Shown in pieces: positions 1 to 8,378 of a stretch of DNA of 64,000 bases. Numbering within the stretch: position 1 is the first letter of the stretch; the number at the start of each line of letters is the position of its first letter. The stretch comes from Pseudomonas grimontii (lineage in GTDB: Bacteria; Pseudomonadota; Gammaproteobacteria; Pseudomonadales; Pseudomonadaceae), in contig NZ_VFES01000022.1 of NCBI RefSeq assembly GCF_007858185.1, positions 1-64,000 on the forward strand. The letters run 5' to 3'. The translations under genes and the position numbers were made by a program. The notes under the pieces were generated by a model. The model searched no databases. It was not told the DNA's origin and was given only the letters and a program-made list of their open reading frames with translations.

Positions 1-127
1 GGGATATCAGCCATTTTTTGATGCACCGGTACAACTGGATTCGACCGCACCAATTTAATGGTGGGCTGCCACCGGCTCAGGCCGAGAAAAAACTTAACGT
101 CGTGTCCGGGATTAGTTGACCACTACA
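1..127 (+). mobile_element. Right end of an IS3-family insertion sequence
   Basis: An open frame enters from the left edge and ends with TGA at 117-119. Its last residues (RPHQFNGGLPPAQAEKKLN, then VVSGIS) match the usual C-terminus of IS3-family OrfB transposases. The stop codon lies inside TGACCACTACA (117-127), which would be the right terminal inverted repeat, as is common in IS3 elements. The element's exact right boundary is inferred; its left end and the target duplication are outside the window. Confidence 0.7.
3..119 (+). CDS. IS3-family transposase OrfB, C-terminal end (partial)
   Basis: This is the last 38 codons of a DDE (integrase-fold) transposase; the start and catalytic residues lie before the window. 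The frame is open from base 3 to TGA at 117-119. The short motif YNWIRPHQFNGGLPP is the region after the catalytic glutamate, where IS3-type transposases carry an RPHxxNGG-like segment. Too little remains to name the element or to say whether the transposase is intact. Confidence 0.65.
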   Translation, partial: DISHFLMHRYNWIRPHQFNGGLPPAQAEKKLNVVSGIS

Positions 128-330
128 ATATGACCTCTTTTTGCCCCTCCGCCCGCTCTCTTTCCGGGGGGTTGATAACCAATATGAGGTGATTTCGGCC
201 CTTCTTTGCTTGGGACTAGTATTGGGTCATCAATATTTACTTCGGCCACTTTATTTGGGCCGCTTTGTACACGCCGTTTTTTGGAAATGACTTCCATGCT
301 AGTCTTTACTCTAATTTGGATACGCTGCAT
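112..330 (-). pseudogene. Small ORF truncated by the IS insertion
   Basis: A 72-codon minus-strand frame starts at an ATG at 330 and runs into the inferred IS end; its last four residues (VVVN) and stop come from the element. The native part is basic and glycine-rich near its end (GKRAGGGAKRGHI) and was probably longer. It is in the same direction as, and downstream of, the Rhs and immunity genes, so it may be the remnant of an older Rhs tip or immunity gene; this is inference from position only. No good ribosome binding site is visible and the family is not recognised. Confidence 0.3.
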
Positions 331-446
331 TCATCACTTGACAGAATGCAATGTGGCAAGCCACGTTCATGCGAAAATAAAGAACTCATGGTCGCCCATG
401 TGCACAAGAAGCGTATGACTGACTTTGATTTCTAATGTCTGTTATT

Positions 447-848
447 TTAAAAATTTTCATCATTACCTCTGATGTAAACGTTAGGGTCGCAAATTGAGAT
501 GCTCTTGGACTTAAATTCGATTAAGGAGTTTTTGTTGGCAGCATAGAAGCAGAGTTGACCCTTTTCTTTTTTTACGCTTACGTAAAAATTATCTCGGCCG
601 GGTATGTTGAGTATTTTTAGATCGCTAATGCCATGACAATCAACACCAAGTCTGCAAACGTTGTAACCTTTGTTTTTCCATTTTTCCGGTAGAATATCTG
701 GGAAATCAGGTATGTCGAACCCAATCCCCAGAGACGGTCGATCATTGTCTATTTGTAAGGAGAAGAGAGTGATTTCTCCTATCTCTACAGGCTGGCTAAA
801 AATTTTTTCAAAGAATATGTTTTTATCTAGTTCATTCCAGTATTTCAT
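447..848 (-). CDS. Imm50-like immunity protein of the Rhs toxin
   Basis: A 133-residue, AT-rich gene directly after the Rhs gene. The start chosen is ATG at 848, preceded by AGGA with a 6-base gap, and it overlaps the end of the Rhs gene by 17 bases, as is usual for toxin-immunity pairs. The protein starts MKYWNELDKNIFFEKIF and contains a predicted beta-rich pattern (ITLFSLQIDND, LGIGFDIPDFPD, CRLGVDCHGI) resembling the Imm50 family, whose members have an early tryptophan and a strand-rich fold. Its likely role is to bind and neutralise the C-terminal toxin of the adjacent Rhs protein in the cytoplasm. The family assignment is from pattern memory; the immunity role rests mainly on position. 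Confidence 0.6.
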   Translation of the reverse strand: MKYWNELDKNIFFEKIFSQPVEIGEITLFSLQIDNDRPSLGIGFDIPDFPDILPEKWKNKGYNVCRLGVDCHGISDLKILNIPGRDNFYVSVKKEKGQLCFYAANKNSLIEFKSKSISICDPNVYIRGNDENF

Positions 849-3800
849 TTTTTTTCCTGAAGAAGTAGTGTGCTTCTGCGTCGATGAGCTTTCCGTTCCG
901 GGGTTGTTCAATAGGTCGTAGATTGAAATGTGTTGTTTGATCTCCAATTCCATCTGCTCTACCGTATTTATGCCCTGCAGAATGATCTTGAATAAGGACT
1001 TGTGAGCCATCTTTTCTTGTAAATTGATATACCCTCGTCTTGATGGGGTGGCCGGTGGCATCCAGTATTTTTTTATCATTCAAATCGGTCATATTTTCTA
1101 TTTTGTACTGTGTCGTCCGTCCTGTTTTCGGGTGGGTCATCACATCTGGGCTCTGATTCATCGGTATATGGGCATCTCTTTTAGCTTGCCTGAAAGCCCC
1201 CTTACGAGAAACGTCAGGGGCATCCGGTTCAGTAGGAGTAGCGCAAGCGGGATTTTTCCTTATTGATCCAGGGCAATTTGCGCTGAGCCCCAAAGGATCA
1301 ACCCACCCGGTCGGGTTGGGCGCGTACAAGTACGCATTGATCCCACCCGCCAGCTTCACCGGGTCCGGCGTCAGATAACGACCAATATCTGGATTGTAGT
1401 AGCGATGACGGTTGTAGTGCAGTCCGCTTTCCTGATCAAAGTACTGACCCTGAAACCGTAGCGGGTTGTCGATTTTGCCTTTGTCGAGACGGCTGATCTG
1501 GCCGTAGGCGCGGTAGTGGGCGGACCAGACGATTTCGCCATCCGGTTCGGTGAGTTCCTGCGGTGTGCCGAGGTGGTCGAGTTGGTAGTGGAAAGCGTTG
1601 GTGTCTTGTGGCCCAAAGCCTTCCAACAGAACCAGCGGGCGAAAGCTATCCGGTTCATAGAGATAGGTGCGATGGCGTTCCGCATGGTGTTCAGCAATCA
1701 GCTTGTCGCCTTGCCAGAAAAACTCCGTCGTTAGGCCGTCAACGGTTTTGCTGATGCGCCGCCCAAACGGGTCGTAGCGATAGCTCGCGGTTTGGCCGTT
1801 GGGTTGGGTAATGCCGATCAGGCGGTGTTGGCAGTCGTAGCGGTATTCGGTAATCAGCGCGTGCCCACGGCCCCGTCGTTCGCGGATCAGGTTGCCGAAG
1901 GCGTCGTAGTCGTACTGACGGTCGCCTTGGATCATTAGGCGGTTGCCGGCAACGATGTCGGGGCCGGGGCGGTCTTGCATCAGCAGGGTGCCGGCAGGGG
2001 TGTGGCCGAAGCGTTCCTGCAGGTCTTGGGAGTGGTCGGCGCGGGTGAGGCGGCTTACGGGATCGTAGTGGTAGTGGTGTTCGCCTTTGCGGGTGTCGAG
2101 CAGGCGGGTGAGGTTGCCGGTTTTGTCGTAGTCGTATTGACGTTGGTAGAGGTGATCTTGTTGCTGGGTGATCGCGTGGGCGTGCAGGCGTTGCTGGTCG
2201 TCGTAGTGGTAGTGGCTGAGGAGTTGGCCTTGTTGGCGTTGGTGTTCTTGGCCGGCCTTGAACAGATGGGAGGTCAGCGGCGCGCCGTTTAATTCGACGT
2301 TGGCGAGGTGGCCGCCTTTGCTGTGGTTGAACACCAAGCGGTTGTTGTCGGGCAGGCGCAGGTTTTTAAGTTGGCCGCAGGCGTCGTAGCCGTAGCGCAA
2401 GGTGCCCCAGCCTTGGTGTTCGGCGGTGAGGCGGTTTTGTTGGTCGTATTCGTAGGCCAGCGCCCAGTGGCCGTCATCGACGCTGAGAAGGTTGCCCTGA
2501 CGGTCGTAGGCATATTCAACAAGGCCGCCGTCGGGCAGGGTTTTTCGTACGAGGCGGTCAGCGTGATCGCGTTCGTAACGAGTGACTAACTGACTGCCAT
2601 CGTCGCCGTATTCGGTCTTTTCCAGCAGATTGCCGTTGAGGTTGTAGGCATACGCCGTACGCTGCCCGTCAAACCCGGTTTCCTGCTGGATCAGCCCGTT
2701 GGGGTGATAAGCAAGTCGGTAGGTCTCGCCAACCTCGTTTTCGATCTCGGTCAGCAGTAATCGCGCATTGTCGTAGCGGTAGTTGACCTGGGTACCGTCG
2801 GCGTTGATGCGCCGACTGATCAGGTGCAGGCCGTCGGCGTATTCGTAGCGAGTAACGTGGCCCCGTTCATCGCGTTCGGCGGTGATTTTTCCGTAGGGGT
2901 TGTAGCTGTATTCCCTACAAGCACCGCCGGGTAAAGCGACACGCGTTAACCGACCGACACTGTCCCATTGGTACTGGGTCAGCGCCCCATGTTCATCCTC
3001 ACGGGCAATCTGTCGGCCAAGATCGTCATAGCGGTACCGCTTGATCCCGCCATTGGGCAGTTGTTCCTCTATGAGCTGCCCACGATCATTCCACACCAGT
3101 CGCTGACAACTGTGATCGGGATACCAAACCCCAACCAGTTGCCCGTATTTGTTGTAGCTGTAGTCCGTGACATGGCCGTCGGGATCGATCTTACGAATGA
3201 CATCGCCCTGGTCATTGCGCTCGTACTTCCAGACCGCCAGACCCCGCCTTACAACCCGTACGAAGCCATTGTCATGCTCGTAGGTTGTTGGCTCATCATC
3301 CCCGGGAAACAACGCCACCAACCGTCCGGCTTCGTCGTACTGATACGCCGTCACAGCGCCCAGAGGATCCTGCTCGACCGTCAGCCGACCCTTGTCGTCA
3401 TAGGATTTGAAATGCGAAGCACCGTCCGGATCAATCCGCTGTACCAGCCGCGCCCGGTCGTCATGGACATACACTTCCTGGCTGCCATCGGCGTTATGTA
3501 CCGTGACACGGCCGTCATCTCCCCAGGCATACCGCGTATCCATCTGGGAAAAACTGGCCCAATGCCGCACACACCGCGCGGCCTTGCCAGCCCGTTCCCA
3601 TTCCCAAAAGAAACTCGCCCCACCGGCCAGCCCACGCTCAAGAATCACGTGCTGATCGTCGTAGCGATAAACCTCGCTTTCGCCTATCGCATTGGTCGCC
3701 GAGACCAGCCGGCCAGCGTCGTCATAGGCGTAGGAAACGACGTTCTGCTCCGTGACCCAAACGTAGGGTTCACGTCCCTTGGCCCGCTGCACCTGGTAGT

Positions 3801-5559
3801 CCACTGCCACGATGCGACCCGACGCATAGCGCAGGAACAGCGCACAACCCGCCCCGTTATCCAGCCGCTCAATCCGCCCCAAATAATCCCGAGAAATCCG
3901 CAGCCGGTTGTCGTACGCATCACTGATCGAGACCAGCACACCGTCGCGAAAGTGATAAAACCGCGATGCCTGGGCCAGCACTAATTCATCTGGCGATGCG
4001 CCCAAATAGATCGCTGCTTCGGCCAAGCTGTTGGTGATTGCAGGCCGAGCAACGGTCGGCATCGGAAACGAAGTACTGCGGTTCTCATGGTCCGTCCACA
4101 CGACGGAATCGCCCGACACCACCAGCCGATGCGCCAGCGAATGACTCCAGCCAAACCCCAACCCGCCATCCACTTCCACCGCACTGGTGCGATACAACCG
4201 GGTCCACTCAAACGGCAAGATCCCATCCAACGTGCCATCGGTGAGAGTGAGCAACTCCTCCCCGGTAACCATCGACACGGGGCAGCCGTTGGTTACCGTC
4301 TTATCCGAAGCCGCCGCCGCATCCCCATTCGGGTTCTTCCCCGAAACAGGCACATCATCCACAGGCTCCTGCCTGACCAATACCGTCTGCTGGGTCTTCT
4401 TGCGAACCGCCGGCACGGGGTTCGAAACCACATGCTCCCCAGCCTTCAACGGCGCAACCGGTACGGTTTTGATCGCTGTCGTCGGGCCACTGAGCAGCAA
4501 AGGCTTCACCGCCTCGACATGCGCGTCCAACTTCGGCCCCACCAACTGATCAGCCAGCCTCTCCAGCCACTGGCGCGCTCGTCCGGATTTGATATGTCCC
4601 AGCACCTGAGCGCCCAGGCGAATCTGCACGCCCATGCCACGGGTCGCCCAGATCAGAAATAGATTGATCAGTACCTCTCCGGTGATCTCGCCCAGCACTT
4701 CATACATCTCGGGCGGCGGTAGCAGGCGTATCCAACTGACCATGGCCGACAGATAGATAAACAGCAGCGGCTCATCGCTGAGCACCAACAGCCCCTTTGC
4801 GATGGCGTCGCTGCCCAGCCTCAGCAGTTCATCAAGTTCGGCCTGGGTGATGTACTGCAGCAATTTCTCGCTGTTGGCCTTAAGGTCCGCCAGCAAGTCA
4901 TACAGCTGCGTAACGTTGTCCCACAGGTTGTAGAGCGCCTTGGCCATCCCGCTTGAAAACGCCAAACCTTGCATCGCGCTACGTTCGAGCGGCGTGGCGT
5001 TGGCGAAGTCGTCCCATTGGGGCTGGAAGGTCTTGGTCCATTCGTCACGCAGGCGACCTTCCAATCCCGCGATCACCGACTGATAAGACGCATACAGCGC
5101 CTTGACGTGATCCTTGGAAACGTTGGGATAGAAGGTGATTTGGTACGGCTGGTTGCGATCACACTCGGTGATTTCGAGGATGCCGCTGGGGCCGATGGTT
5201 CGATGGAGTGGTGCGCCGAGCGGGCTGCCGTCCTGGGCAATGGCTTGCAGCATCACCGGCGTATTGCCGATTGGCACAAATCGAGTGCTTTCGAACATAT
5301 GCACCAGAGTCAACGATCCCTGGGTATCGCACGTGGCGACCGTTTTACTTGGGGCGTTGGAAGAGACCGGCGCCACCAGCGCCACCTCTTCCCCAACTTT
5401 GAACACTTGCTCCACTTCCAGTGCCGAAACACTCCAGAAGCTCCCGGCCCACTCATCAAAGGTGTTCAGGCAACCGCGAAAGTCACGAAAGACGCGCTCA
5501 ACGTCCGGCGCCTTGGCATCCATGGGGGCCAGGACAAAGCTGGCAATGACAGGAATCAA
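832..5559 (-). CDS. Rhs-family polymorphic toxin with C-terminal HNH/EndoVII-like domain
   Basis: A 1575-residue contact-dependent or type VI-delivered toxin. The first ~430 residues hold helical segments, with hydrophobic stretches near residue 270-310, and no PAAR motif was seen. A DUF6531-type block begins near residue 430 (GCPVSMVTGEE, then ILPFEWTRLYRTS). Many YD repeats (YDxxGRL) follow, and the Rhs core ends at PTGWVDPLGL near residue 1425. The last 150 residues (bases 832-1284) are AT-rich and variable, with KRDAHIP, IQDHSAGHKYG and HFNLRP, which resemble HNH/endonuclease VII-fold toxins; nuclease activity is inferred. The start is uncertain: TTG at 5559, or ATG at 5523. The core shell is known in this family to enclose the autocleaved tip until delivery. 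No VgrG or adaptor gene is visible here. Confidence 0.85.
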   Translation of the reverse strand: MIPVIASFVLAPMDAKAPDVERVFRDFRGCLNTFDEWAGSFWSVSALEVEQVFKVGEEVALVAPVSSNAPSKTVATCDTQGSLTLVHMFESTRFVPIGNTPVMLQAIAQDGSPLGAPLHRTIGPSGILEITECDRNQPYQITFYPNVSKDHVKALYASYQSVIAGLEGRLRDEWTKTFQPQWDDFANATPLERSAMQGLAFSSGMAKALYNLWDNVTQLYDLLADLKANSEKLLQYITQAELDELLRLGSDAIAKGLLVLSDEPLLFIYLSAMVSWIRLLPPPEMYEVLGEITGEVLINLFLIWATRGMGVQIRLGAQVLGHIKSGRARQWLERLADQLVGPKLDAHVEAVKPLLLSGPTTAIKTVPVAPLKAGEHVVSNPVPAVRKKTQQTVLVRQEPVDDVPVSGKNPNGDAAAASDKTVTNGCPVSMVTGEELLTLTDGTLDGILPFEWTRLYRTSAVEVDGGLGFGWSHSLAHRLVVSGDSVVWTDHENRSTSFPMPTVARPAITNSLAEAAIYLGASPDELVLAQASRFYHFRDGVLVSISDAYDNRLRISRDYLGRIERLDNGAGCALFLRYASGRIVAVDYQVQRAKGREPYVWVTEQNVVSYAYDDAGRLVSATNAIGESEVYRYDDQHVILERGLAGGASFFWEWERAGKAARCVRHWASFSQMDTRYAWGDDGRVTVHNADGSQEVYVHDDRARLVQRIDPDGASHFKSYDDKGRLTVEQDPLGAVTAYQYDEAGRLVALFPGDDEPTTYEHDNGFVRVVRRGLAVWKYERNDQGDVIRKIDPDGHVTDYSYNKYGQLVGVWYPDHSCQRLVWNDRGQLIEEQLPNGGIKRYRYDDLGRQIAREDEHGALTQYQWDSVGRLTRVALPGGACREYSYNPYGKITAERDERGHVTRYEYADGLHLISRRINADGTQVNYRYDNARLLLTEIENEVGETYRLAYHPNGLIQQETGFDGQRTAYAYNLNGNLLEKTEYGDDGSQLVTRYERDHADRLVRKTLPDGGLVEYAYDRQGNLLSVDDGHWALAYEYDQQNRLTAEHQGWGTLRYGYDACGQLKNLRLPDNNRLVFNHSKGGHLANVELNGAPLTSHLFKAGQEHQRQQGQLLSHYHYDDQQRLHAHAITQQQDHLYQRQYDYDKTGNLTRLLDTRKGEHHYHYDPVSRLTRADHSQDLQERFGHTPAGTLLMQDRPGPDIVAGNRLMIQGDRQYDYDAFGNLIRERRGRGHALITEYRYDCQHRLIGITQPNGQTASYRYDPFGRRISKTVDGLTTEFFWQGDKLIAEHHAERHRTYLYEPDSFRPLVLLEGFGPQDTNAFHYQLDHLGTPQELTEPDGEIVWSAHYRAYGQISRLDKGKIDNPLRFQGQYFDQESGLHYNRHRYYNPDIGRYLTPDPVKLAGGINAYLYAPNPTGWVDPLGLSANCPGSIRKNPACATPTEPDAPDVSRKGAFRQAKRDAHIPMNQSPDVMTHPKTGRTTQYKIENMTDLNDKKILDATGHPIKTRVYQFTRKDGSQVLIQDHSAGHKYGRADGIGDQTTHFNLRPIEQPRNGKLIDAEAHYFFRKKNEILE

Positions 5560-5757
5560 GAGGCAGCCCAGACAACCTGGGCATTAACGGGTAGGTGCAT
5601 CGGCGGTCCCTCGCACTGAATGATCAGGCGAGAGACTTTGGAGAGGTTCGTCAGGTAAAGAAGTCGGCGCTATTCGCCAGGACGGCTAGGAGGGTTCGCC
5701 AAAACTTCGGGTAAACGGGGAGTCGATCGTAGGAGTCGGATTACAGGTGGAGAAGCC
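5560..5757. other. Intergenic stretch upstream of the Rhs gene
   Basis: No gene is recognised. On the minus strand an ATG at 5600 opens a 14-codon frame (MHLPVNAQVVWAAS) after a GGGA sequence; its TGA (5558-5556) overlaps the TTG start of the Rhs frame. This could be a leader peptide or the displaced original N-terminus. Confidence 0.4.
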
Positions 5758-7239
5758 CTACAGCTTCAGTTGCCCAATCGCCTTGCTCAACTCCCCAGCC
5801 AACGTCGCCAGCTCATTGCTGGTGGTCGCCGAATCAACCGTCTGTTGCACGGTGTTTTCGGTCACATCACGAATGCTCACCACCGCGCGGTTCATCTCTT
5901 CGGCCACATGGCTTTGCTGTTCGGCGGCGACGGCGATCTGGGTGTTGCTTTCACGCATCTGCGCCACGGCGCTGGTGATTTCGGCGAGCGCTGTGCCGGC
6001 TTCCAGGGCTTGTTGTACGCAGTCGTCGGCCTTGAACGAGCTTTCCTGCATGAAGTCCACCGCGTCGCGGGTGCCGGCCTGCAGGGCTGAGACCATGCGG
6101 GTGATTTCGTCGGTGGAACTTTGCACGCGCTTGGCCAGGTTGCGCACTTCGTCAGCGACCACGGCAAACCCACGGCCCATTTCCCCGGCGCGAGCGGCTT
6201 CGATGGCGGCGTTGAGGGCGAGCAGGTTGGTCTGTTCGGCGATGCTGTGGATCACACTGACCACGCTGTTGATTTTCTGGCTGTCCTCGGCCAGCTTTTG
6301 GATCATTTCGGCGGTCTGTTGCACGCCGGAAGACAGGCCGGCGATTGAATGTTGTACGCGGGTGACCACTTCCTGACCGCTGCCAGCGAGGGTGTCGGCG
6401 GTCTGGGACAAGTCGCGGGTGGCGCCGGCATGTTGGGCGATGTGGTAGACGGTGGCGGTCATTTCGTTGATGGCGGTGGCGGCCTGGTCGGTCTCGCTTT
6501 GCTGGCCAAGCATGCCGTGTTGTACCTCGTTCATGCTGCTGGCCAATCGAGCGGCACCATCGTCCAGTAGCTTGGCGGTGCGCGCGACGGTGTTGACCAC
6601 TCGCTGATAGCCCGCTTGCATGGCATTGAAGGCGCTGGCCATCTGGCCGACTTCATCCTTGCAGGCCAATGGCACGCGGGCCGACAGGTCGCCGGTTTTC
6701 TCCACGTGCAGCATCACGTCCTTGAGGGTATTGAGCTGGCTGAGCAGAAAGCGGATCAGCAATTGCGACGCGCAGAGCATCGCCAGCATCAGGATCAGCA
6801 CCGCCACGGCATAGTTGGCGAAGCGTTCACTGAATACTTGGCTGAGGCTGGGTGCGTGGGCGAGCACGGCAATGTATTGCCCATCAGGGCGGGCGATCAC
6901 TTCTGCGCCCATCAGCGTGTTTTCGCCGAACAGCGGCATGTGGTTGAGTTCGACCCAACCCGTGGTGGTGCTCAGGGCTGTCAGATCCTGATCGGCAAGC
7001 TGTGGGACTTGGCCGCGGGCAAATGTCAGCCAGTGCTCGCTCTTGGGCAGGGCTTTGTCGGCCGGCCAGGCACCGAGCAATTGCGCCTGGGCTTGTGCCG
7101 AGGCCTGGGACGCCTGGCTGCGCGATTGCTGCTCGAGATGCACGGCGTACAGCACCAGAAGCAGGGTCGTGATAAAGGCGACCGCGTTGACGGCCCAGAA
7201 TTTGTATTTCAGCGAGATATTGCTAAGCCAGGCACCCAT
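5758..7239 (-). CDS. Methyl-accepting chemotaxis protein
   Basis: A 493-residue inner-membrane chemoreceptor that passes ligand signals to CheA/CheW. The start chosen is the ATG at 7239 (MGAWLSNISLKYKFW); longer frames lack family-like sequence. There is a first membrane segment at about residues 12-34, a periplasmic sensor of about 130 residues, a second membrane segment (AVAVLILMLAMLCASQLLI), a HAMP domain, and a long coiled coil. The conserved signalling tip is NLLALNAAIEAARAGEMGRG followed by FAVVADEVRNLAKR. The periplasmic domain is short and its ligand cannot be told. It lies 96 bases downstream of tatD on the same strand but is unlikely to be functionally linked. Confidence 0.93.
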   Translation of the reverse strand: MGAWLSNISLKYKFWAVNAVAFITTLLLVLYAVHLEQQSRSQASQASAQAQAQLLGAWPADKALPKSEHWLTFARGQVPQLADQDLTALSTTTGWVELNHMPLFGENTLMGAEVIARPDGQYIAVLAHAPSLSQVFSERFANYAVAVLILMLAMLCASQLLIRFLLSQLNTLKDVMLHVEKTGDLSARVPLACKDEVGQMASAFNAMQAGYQRVVNTVARTAKLLDDGAARLASSMNEVQHGMLGQQSETDQAATAINEMTATVYHIAQHAGATRDLSQTADTLAGSGQEVVTRVQHSIAGLSSGVQQTAEMIQKLAEDSQKINSVVSVIHSIAEQTNLLALNAAIEAARAGEMGRGFAVVADEVRNLAKRVQSSTDEITRMVSALQAGTRDAVDFMQESSFKADDCVQQALEAGTALAEITSAVAQMRESNTQIAVAAEQQSHVAEEMNRAVVSIRDVTENTVQQTVDSATTSNELATLAGELSKAIGQLKL

Positions 7240-7335
7240 GGAAGGTTTTCTCTGATAGCGGAAACAGCATTGGCAAGGTGCCATTATTGTGCCGCTACTC
7301 AGAAAAACGGTTTTGACATGGGTCAATGCGCCGCA

Positions 7336-8142
7336 TCAATCCACCGCAGGCAGTCCAAAAAACGCGCGGGCACAGGCGGTGCTGTGCTGAGCCAGGTCCT
7401 CCACCGTTTCGTTGCGGTGCAGGGCGACTTCGCGCAGCACTTCCGGTAGGTAGGCCGGTTCGTTACGGCCGTTTTTCGGTTTTGGACGCAGGGTGCGCGG
7501 CAGCAGGTAGGGCGCATCGCTCTCGAGCATCAGACGACCGCGAGGAATTTCTCCGACCAGCGGATGCAGGTGAGTCCCACGGCGTTCATCGCAGATCCAG
7601 CCGGTGATGCCGATGTGCAAATCGAGATCGAGGTAGCTGAACAGCGCCTGTTGTTCGCCGGTGAAGCAATGCACCACGGCGGCGCTCAGGTGGTCGCGGT
7701 AGTCCTTGAGGATCTCCAGCAGGCGTTGGTTGGCGTCGCGCTCGTGGAGAAACACCGGCAGCTTGAGCTCAACCGCCAGAGCCAAGTGCTCTTCCAGGAC
7801 TTTTTCCTGTTGCGGGCGGGGTGAGAAGTCACGGTTGAAATCCAGCCCGCATTCGCCCACCGCACGTACGCGGCTTTCGCTGAGTAAACCGCGCAGACGC
7901 TTGGCGCTATCGCCGTTCCAATCGCTGGCGGAGTGGGGGTGGATGCCGGCAGTACTGAACAGGCGTTGGCCGCTGTCATCGAGGTTTACGCACAGTTCCA
8001 AGGCCTGTTCGCTGCCGTCGACGCTAGTGCCGGTCAGCACCAATTGTTGCACGCCGGCCGCATAGGCGCGGTCGAGAACGGCCTGGTGCTTCTCGTCGAA
8101 ACTGGGGTTGGTCAGGTTGACGCCGATATCAATGAGTTGCAT
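7336..8142 (-). CDS. tatD: TatD-family metal-dependent DNase
   Basis: A 268-residue cytosolic metallo-hydrolase of the TatD family, which removes nucleotides from damaged or single-stranded DNA 3' ends. Sequence features: MQLIDIGVNLTN at the start, GECGLDFNRDFS, VFLHERDANQ, VVHCFTGEQQ, ITGWICDERRG and LMLESDAPYLLPRTLRPKP, carrying the metal-binding Glu, His and Asp residues in family order. The IDIGVNLT opening and the ICDERRG segment match TatD proper rather than the YcfH or YjjV paralogues. Length is normal. It is not next to tat genes. Confidence 0.93.
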   Translation of the reverse strand: MQLIDIGVNLTNPSFDEKHQAVLDRAYAAGVQQLVLTGTSVDGSEQALELCVNLDDSGQRLFSTAGIHPHSASDWNGDSAKRLRGLLSESRVRAVGECGLDFNRDFSPRPQQEKVLEEHLALAVELKLPVFLHERDANQRLLEILKDYRDHLSAAVVHCFTGEQQALFSYLDLDLHIGITGWICDERRGTHLHPLVGEIPRGRLMLESDAPYLLPRTLRPKPKNGRNEPAYLPEVLREVALHRNETVEDLAQHSTACARAFFGLPAVD

Positions 8143-8378
8143 GGTGCTATCTCCGCCTGCGGCCGGAAAGCATATCAGAGCTGTAGATTTATAAGAAAAA
8201 CTAAGAACTACAACGAGTTATAGCTGTCTTTGAACGTCGCAAGTGACATCGTGGTTGGCTGAACGCCTCGCACTGTGCCACCGTTGCGCGTCTTGCCAGC
8301 GCTTAAAGCGCTCTGTTTCTGACCCCCAATACCTCGTTTTTCGCGAGGGCATTGGCCAGTATTCTTTCCGGAGAGCGG

